DNA of 64,000 nucleotides from assembly GCA_028583405.1 (NCBI GenBank), contig CM053243.1, forward strand, positions 50,603,826-50,667,825. Direction: 5' to 3'. The stretch comes from Pogonophryne albipinna. Its lineage: Eukaryota; Chordata; Actinopteri; Perciformes; Artedidraconidae. Shown in pieces: positions 60,122 through 64,000 of the stretch. The notes beneath the pieces are model-generated. The model was given only the letters and a program-made list of their open reading frames with translations, was not told the origin of the DNA and made no database searches. Position numbers and translations under genes: made by a program. How positions within the stretch are numbered: position 1 is the first letter of the stretch; every line of letters starts with the position of its first letter.

Positions 60122-60471
60122 GTTAAAAACTATTATTTTCTGCCTCGCTCATGAGAGTAACAGCTGGAGAAATTACAGCCTCGCCTACTGATTTCAAATG
60201 TGTGCTCTAAAATGATATTTATAAATGACTATTATCATTATTATAAGCAAGACAATAAATGGCAAAGATATGTAGAAAATAAACGTATTTAAGATACGTT
60301 CATTAGAAACGTAACGTGGGAGAAAATATGCTTCTAGAAGATATGTAGAAAATAAACGTATTTGAGATACGTTCATAACGAACGTAACGTAGGAGAAAAT
60401 ACGTTTCTAGCTAAACGTAATTGAGAATGCAGGTTAGTTCTGTGGGAACGTAATTTTTAGGAGACAGGGTT
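60010..60471. repeat. Right long terminal inverted repeat
   Basis: Inverted partner of 46780-47243. The similarity ends inside the THAP exon at the CTCTGTG/CACAGAG position. Confidence 0.85.
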
Positions 60472-60488
60472 GCTAACCCCTAACCCTA

Positions 60489-60870
60489 TGGCTTAGAGTC
60501 CTTTATTTTACAGAGCGATCACAAACCTTTAATTCCCCTTATTCACAATAAAGTCCCCGACTAAGTGCCGATGAGATGTCAGACTGTTGTTACGTATAAT
60601 GCGCTACAACTCCACAGCTGAGTATGTGCCTGGGAAATAACTTGTTGTTGCAGATACCCTGTCTAGACATACACAAGCTGTTATGACACATGATGTTGCT
60701 GAGCTGACCAGTGAAGTGCAGGCATATGAGGAAGCAGTCCGCGAGGCATGGCCTATCACCTCCACCAAACTGGACTTGGTCAAGCAGCAAACCCTGCAGG
60801 ACGCCGGGCTGCAGATGGTCCAACATTATGTGGCAGTTAAGGTTCCAGAAAAGGTAAAAGTCTAATACAC
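60489..60870 (+). pseudogene. gypsy RNase H end and linker
   Basis: Resumes right after the insertion with GLES and DHKPLIPLI, then VADTLSRHTQAVMTHDVAEL and TLQDAGLQMVQ. Stops and frameshifts are present. Confidence 0.7.
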
Positions 60871-60879
60871 CCACAGACA

Positions 60880-61500
60880 TAACCTCACATTGTCAGAGGG
60901 ACTGGTGTTGTACAATGATAGAATAGTAGTGCCACAAAAGATGAGACCTGACATATTGCAGTGCATTCTTGATGGGCCTCAGGGCATTTTAAAATGCAGG
61001 GAGTGAGCAAAGTGTAGTGTGTGGTGGCCTAGGATCAGTAGAGACATCCAGGAGATAGTCAACACATGCAGAGACTGTCAGGAGTCAAAACCCACTCAGA
61101 AAAGAGAACCCCTGATTACAACCCCACTACCCAGCCGCCCATAAGATAAGATAAGATGGACCTTTATTAATCCCCATGGGGAAATTCAGTAGTTTAATAG
61201 CAACAGGGTAAGATTGAAAAACAGCTGACATATGTGAACTAAATAAACAAAACTACCTCGTAGTTGTGGACTATTTTTCAAGATACATAGAAATAGCCTA
61301 CCTCAAAGACATGTCGGGAGAGACTACAAGAGCTAAACTGAAAAACATCTTCTCTCGATGGGGATGCACAAATGAACTTGTGACTGATAATGGCCCCCAA
61401 TTTTCTGGCAAAGCTTTCAAATAGTTTTCTCAAATGTATGCCACTATGCCCAAGCCAATGGTGAAGCAAAGAGAGCTGTACAGATAGCTAAAAGGAAGGA
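60880..61500 (+). pseudogene. gypsy integrase with internal insertion and deletion
   Basis: A degraded HHCC region (CRDCQESKP), then VVDYFSRYIEIAYLKDMSGE and [13 protein letters not shown] (catalytic Asp), and [17 protein letters not shown] (catalytic Glu) after a deletion near 61420. A fish repeat tail interrupts it at 61141-61250. Confidence 0.75.
61141..61250 (-). mobile_element. LINE/SINE 3' tail inserted in gypsy integrase
   Basis: AAGATAAGATAAGATGGACC followed by TTTATTAATCCCCATGGGGA and AATTCAGTAG, the widespread fish tail with (AAGAT)n end. By that tail it is inserted in minus orientation. Confidence 0.65.
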
Positions 61501-61639
61501 TGACCCTTTCTTAGCCCTCATGACCTATAGAGCAACCCCACTGCAGGTCACAGGTGTGAGTCCAGCACAGCTCATGCTTGGCAGACAAATCCGCACAACT
61601 GTTCTCTAGAAACCAAACTAAAACCTGAATGGCCGGATC

Positions 61640-62010
61640 AACAACATGTGAGACAGGTGGATGAGAGAGCTAAGCAAAGCTACAAGCGAGTCTATGATAA
61701 CAAGCATGATGTCAAAACTCTACCAGGACTTCAGCCCGGTACAGTTATTGCTGTGAAACTGGACAGTGAACGAGGTTGGACAAAAACAGCATCTTTCCTA
61801 AAGCAGTGTGACTCCCCAAGGTCATACTTGGTTCAAACAAATGTGAGGAGGAGTGCTACGCAGGAACCGTCGGCACCTAAGACCCATTGTCTGTGTGCCA
61901 GGAGCTTCAGAGAAAAGTGCAGAGGAGCAGAACGAGCGTGAGGAAGAGCCACCGCCTCCTGTTCCTGAGGCTGATTCTCCTGAACTACTTTTACGAATGA
62001 GTAAACGGGT
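61640..62010 (+). pseudogene. gypsy Pol C terminus
   Basis: RQVDERAKQSYKRVYDNKHD and LPGLQPGTVIAVKLDSERGW form the GPY/F-type C-terminal integrase region. Then come RRHLRPIVCVPG-like and Glu/Pro-rich frames ending near MSKRV. Frameshifted near 61850. Confidence 0.7.
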
Positions 62011-62086
62011 TTGAACTCAAATGCACAACTCACACAGGATTTAACAAAAAAAGGTTTATTCAAACCAAAGCTCAACTATAATGGTA

Positions 62087-62147
62087 CAAAAACAAAACAA
62101 AATCACTCTTAATGAGGAAAAACACGAACAAAACAAAATCACTCTTA
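62087..62147. repeat. 36-bp minisatellite, left part
   Basis: Nearly two copies of the unit CACTCTTAATGAGGAAAAAC + ACGAACAAAACAAAAT, cut at TTA by the MITE. Confidence 0.9.
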
Positions 62148-63170
62148 TGCCCCTTTCACACCAATGCGTTTTCAGCTCCGGCTCGGAGCTGGAGTCTGAA
62201 AAGTGCCGGTTTTTCCTGTTCACACCGCAGCGGCGCCGCCTCTTAGCTCCGGAATCCGGTTCACTTCCAGCTCCAAAAAATTGTCGGTCTAGAGGCAAGA
62301 GCTCCGGAGCTAAGAGGTGGCGTCGCTTACGTCTCTCTTACGTCGAGGCGTGCAGGAAACGTTTATTTGTACCTTACTTTGACCATCCGTTCACTGTTAT
62401 TGATCATTGTGGAGAGAGGCAGACGTTTTGTTTTGTATTATAGCAGCTATCGGATGGAATCAATACATGGGCTGCACAGGTTATCGTGTCCGACTATCAC
62501 AAGTAGAATCATAATAAAAATACGCCAGTAAAATGTGCCTGTAGAAAACGGTTTATGCCACAATAGGATAGCAATAGCAAGTAGTCAGTTTAGCTTCGGT
62601 TGCTATGCTAACATCACCCATTTTATACCAGAGAAACTTTCATAACAGCGTTGTGATGCCAAACAGCGTCAATTCAGACTGACACACATTCACTTAAGGG
62701 GAACTGGGGATATTTATCAGCTGCTTGTGTGAGTCGGACAGTGAATACTTTAGAGCGGCCGCTGCAGTGTGAGCTAACCGGGAGCTAACGGGAGAATAAA
62801 CTCCCGTGGAAGAGCAGCCAACACTGCAGCGGTCGGTAAATGCCGCAGAAACACATAAATAAACAATGAACCACGGCACTCTGGAGAAAAGCATAAGGTT
62901 GGAGAAGTCGTTATTTAATTTAATCTGGCTTCGTGTGATTAAAAGCAACACGATCATCGACCCGACGCAGTTGTTGTTGTTGTGAGCGCCGTGACGGCGT
63001 TGGGGAGCAAATCAGCGATGTAAGCGGTGACGTCATGACGCAGCAGCGGCAGCACCAGTCGGGCTCTGGGCGGTGTGAACAGAGCGGGAGCAGAAAAGGG
63101 AAACCGGAGCTGAACCAGAAAAGCTCTAGCTCGGAGCTAGAAAGGGAAAAGCGCTGGTGTGAAAGCTGCA
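62148..63170. mobile_element. PIF/Harbinger-like MITE, 1023 bp
   Basis: Left end is TGCCCCTTTCACACCAATGC; the right end inverted reads TGCAGCTTTCACACCAGCGC. The TTA target is duplicated (62145-62147 and 63171-63173). GC-rich subterminal GGAGCT/AGCTCC repeats are present. No coding is recognised. Confidence 0.75.
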
Positions 63171-63405
63171 TTAATGAGGAAAAACACGAACAAAACAAAA
63201 TCACTCTTAATGAGGAAAAACACTAACAAAACAAAATCACTCTTAATGAGGAACAACACGAACAAAACAAAATCACTCTTAATGAGGAACAACACGAACA
63301 AAACAAAATCACTCTTAATGAGGAAAAACACGAACAAAACAAAATCACTCTTAATGAGGAAAAACACGAACAAAACAAAATCACTCTTAACGAGGAAAAA
63401 ACACT
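63171..63405. repeat. 36-bp minisatellite, right part
   Basis: About 6.5 copies of the same unit, open on both strands with a 12-residue period (NKTKSLLMRKNT on plus). Confidence 0.95.
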
Positions 63406-63449
63406 AGGAGCATGAATAACAGAATACTTAACCCTCCTGTTATCCTCAG

Positions 63450-64000
63450 ATGTACTGGTACCACTTTACAATAAGACTACCCTTATAAAGGATTCATAAA
63501 GGGTTTATAATTAGGTTATTAATTAGGTTGTAAACACTTTATTAATCATTAACAACCATTTATAAACCAGTTCTAACAGTTTTCATACATCAACACAGGC
63601 TCACTATTTGGCAAGATGACTAAGCCTTATATTGGCTACTTAGCTTATTTCGTCTCCTTCATCAGCCAGCATCCTTGGTATCTGTTGTTCACTGAGTTGA
63701 TTCCCCCCTTCCATCTTGATGTTTTTTGGCATCTCTTTATGACCATTTATTTACGAGTTACTAACATTTATAACTGCCAAAAGGGAGCCTTGTAAAGTGT
63801 AAAACACATTCCAATTTATTAATGAGTTACAACCATTTATAATTTATAATTTGTATTGAAACGTGTTAAACAAATCACCATTTATTAATGAGTTACTAGC
63901 ATTTATAATTAGTTTAAGTTATATTAAGCCTTAAAGTTATGCATAAATTAGGGCGTGGTCACATTGAGTGACAGGTAATTCCAGGGACTGGTGCTGTTAG
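63450..64000. repeat. Dispersed fish repeat, partial
   Basis: TACCACTTTACAATAAGACT, then TTATAAAGGATTCATAAAGG and repeated ATTAATGAGTTAC/ACCATTTATAA motifs. It resembles the ACTTTACAATAAGGTT class of fish DNA repeats. It runs off the window. Confidence 0.4.

Larger units (their letters stand above)
46775..60480. mobile_element. THAP-coding DNA transposon with 460-bp inverted repeats
   Basis: Inverted repeats 46780-47243 and 60010-60471 begin AACCCTGTCTCCTAAAAATT and are about 97% alike by eye. The flanks TACCTCTA and TAACCCTA match at 6 of 8, and the gypsy frame resumes at once after them. Each repeat carries the first exon of a THAP-type protein. The interior is mostly the endogenous retrovirus. 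An 8-bp duplication and THAP domain point to the P superfamily, but Kolobok-type elements also code THAP domains. Confidence 0.7.
45313..62010 (+). mobile_element. Ty3/gypsy LTR retrotransposon, split and 3'-truncated
   Basis: Gag, RT, RNase H and integrase pieces appear in order on the plus strand. A probable 5' LTR ends near 45523 (AACATTACA before CATCGTCAGAAGTCG). No 3' LTR was found after the Pol C terminus (near 62010). A THAP-type DNA transposon (46775-60480) splits the RNase H region, and the frame resumes right after its target duplication. Protease and early RT are missing. Confidence 0.8.

Noticed and set aside
63171..63405. CRISPR-like regular 36-bp repeats
   Set aside because: There are no unique spacers; the units are head to tail in a eukaryotic minisatellite.

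Overview
The window is genomic DNA of a teleost fish, probably a percomorph. It holds one split vertebrate gene, long (AC)n/(TG)n tracts, a tRNA-derived SINE, L2/Maui-like and other non-LTR elements, many hAT elements, a CACTG-ended DNA transposon, a Ty3/gypsy element and an endogenous retrovirus. There are no bacterial operons.

The only host gene I can support is a complete rap1gds1-type gene (SmgGDS, the armadillo-repeat chaperone and exchange factor for Rap1/Rho-family GTPases). It lies on the minus strand from 43792 (start) to 8874 (stop), in 14 coding exons. The exons join in frame to 561 codons (560 aa), each with AG and GT borders. The size matches the short SmgGDS isoform, which lacks one armadillo repeat. 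Most internal exons are phase 1 to phase 1 and close to one ARM repeat long.

Layout: (1) 1-7287 is a near-identical tandem duplication of about 3.13 kb, each copy with a hAT element; between the copies are a solo LTR and simple repeats. (2) 7288-15250 is the 3' flank and exons 14-5 of rap1gds1. (3) 15.3-38.5 kb is one 23-kb intron, almost all nested transposons: LINE A is split by LINE B, and LINE B is split by two hATs and by a 13.95-kb CACTG...CAGTG element. That element carries more hATs, an L2 LINE and a broken multi-copy fish gene. (4) 38.5-43.8 kb is exons 4-1 with a foldback repeat, an ACTAGT satellite and several 120-155 bp dinucleotide tracts. (5) 45.3-62.0 kb, just upstream of the start codon, is a second nest: a gypsy element is split by a THAP-coding transposon with 460-bp inverted repeats, which is itself split by a 10.1-kb minus-strand endogenous retrovirus. 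(6) 62.0-64 kb is a 36-bp minisatellite split by a Harbinger-like MITE, then a dispersed repeat.

The nesting orders come from target-site duplications and from reading frames that resume across each insertion. Family names rest on recognition of protein motifs, not on searches.
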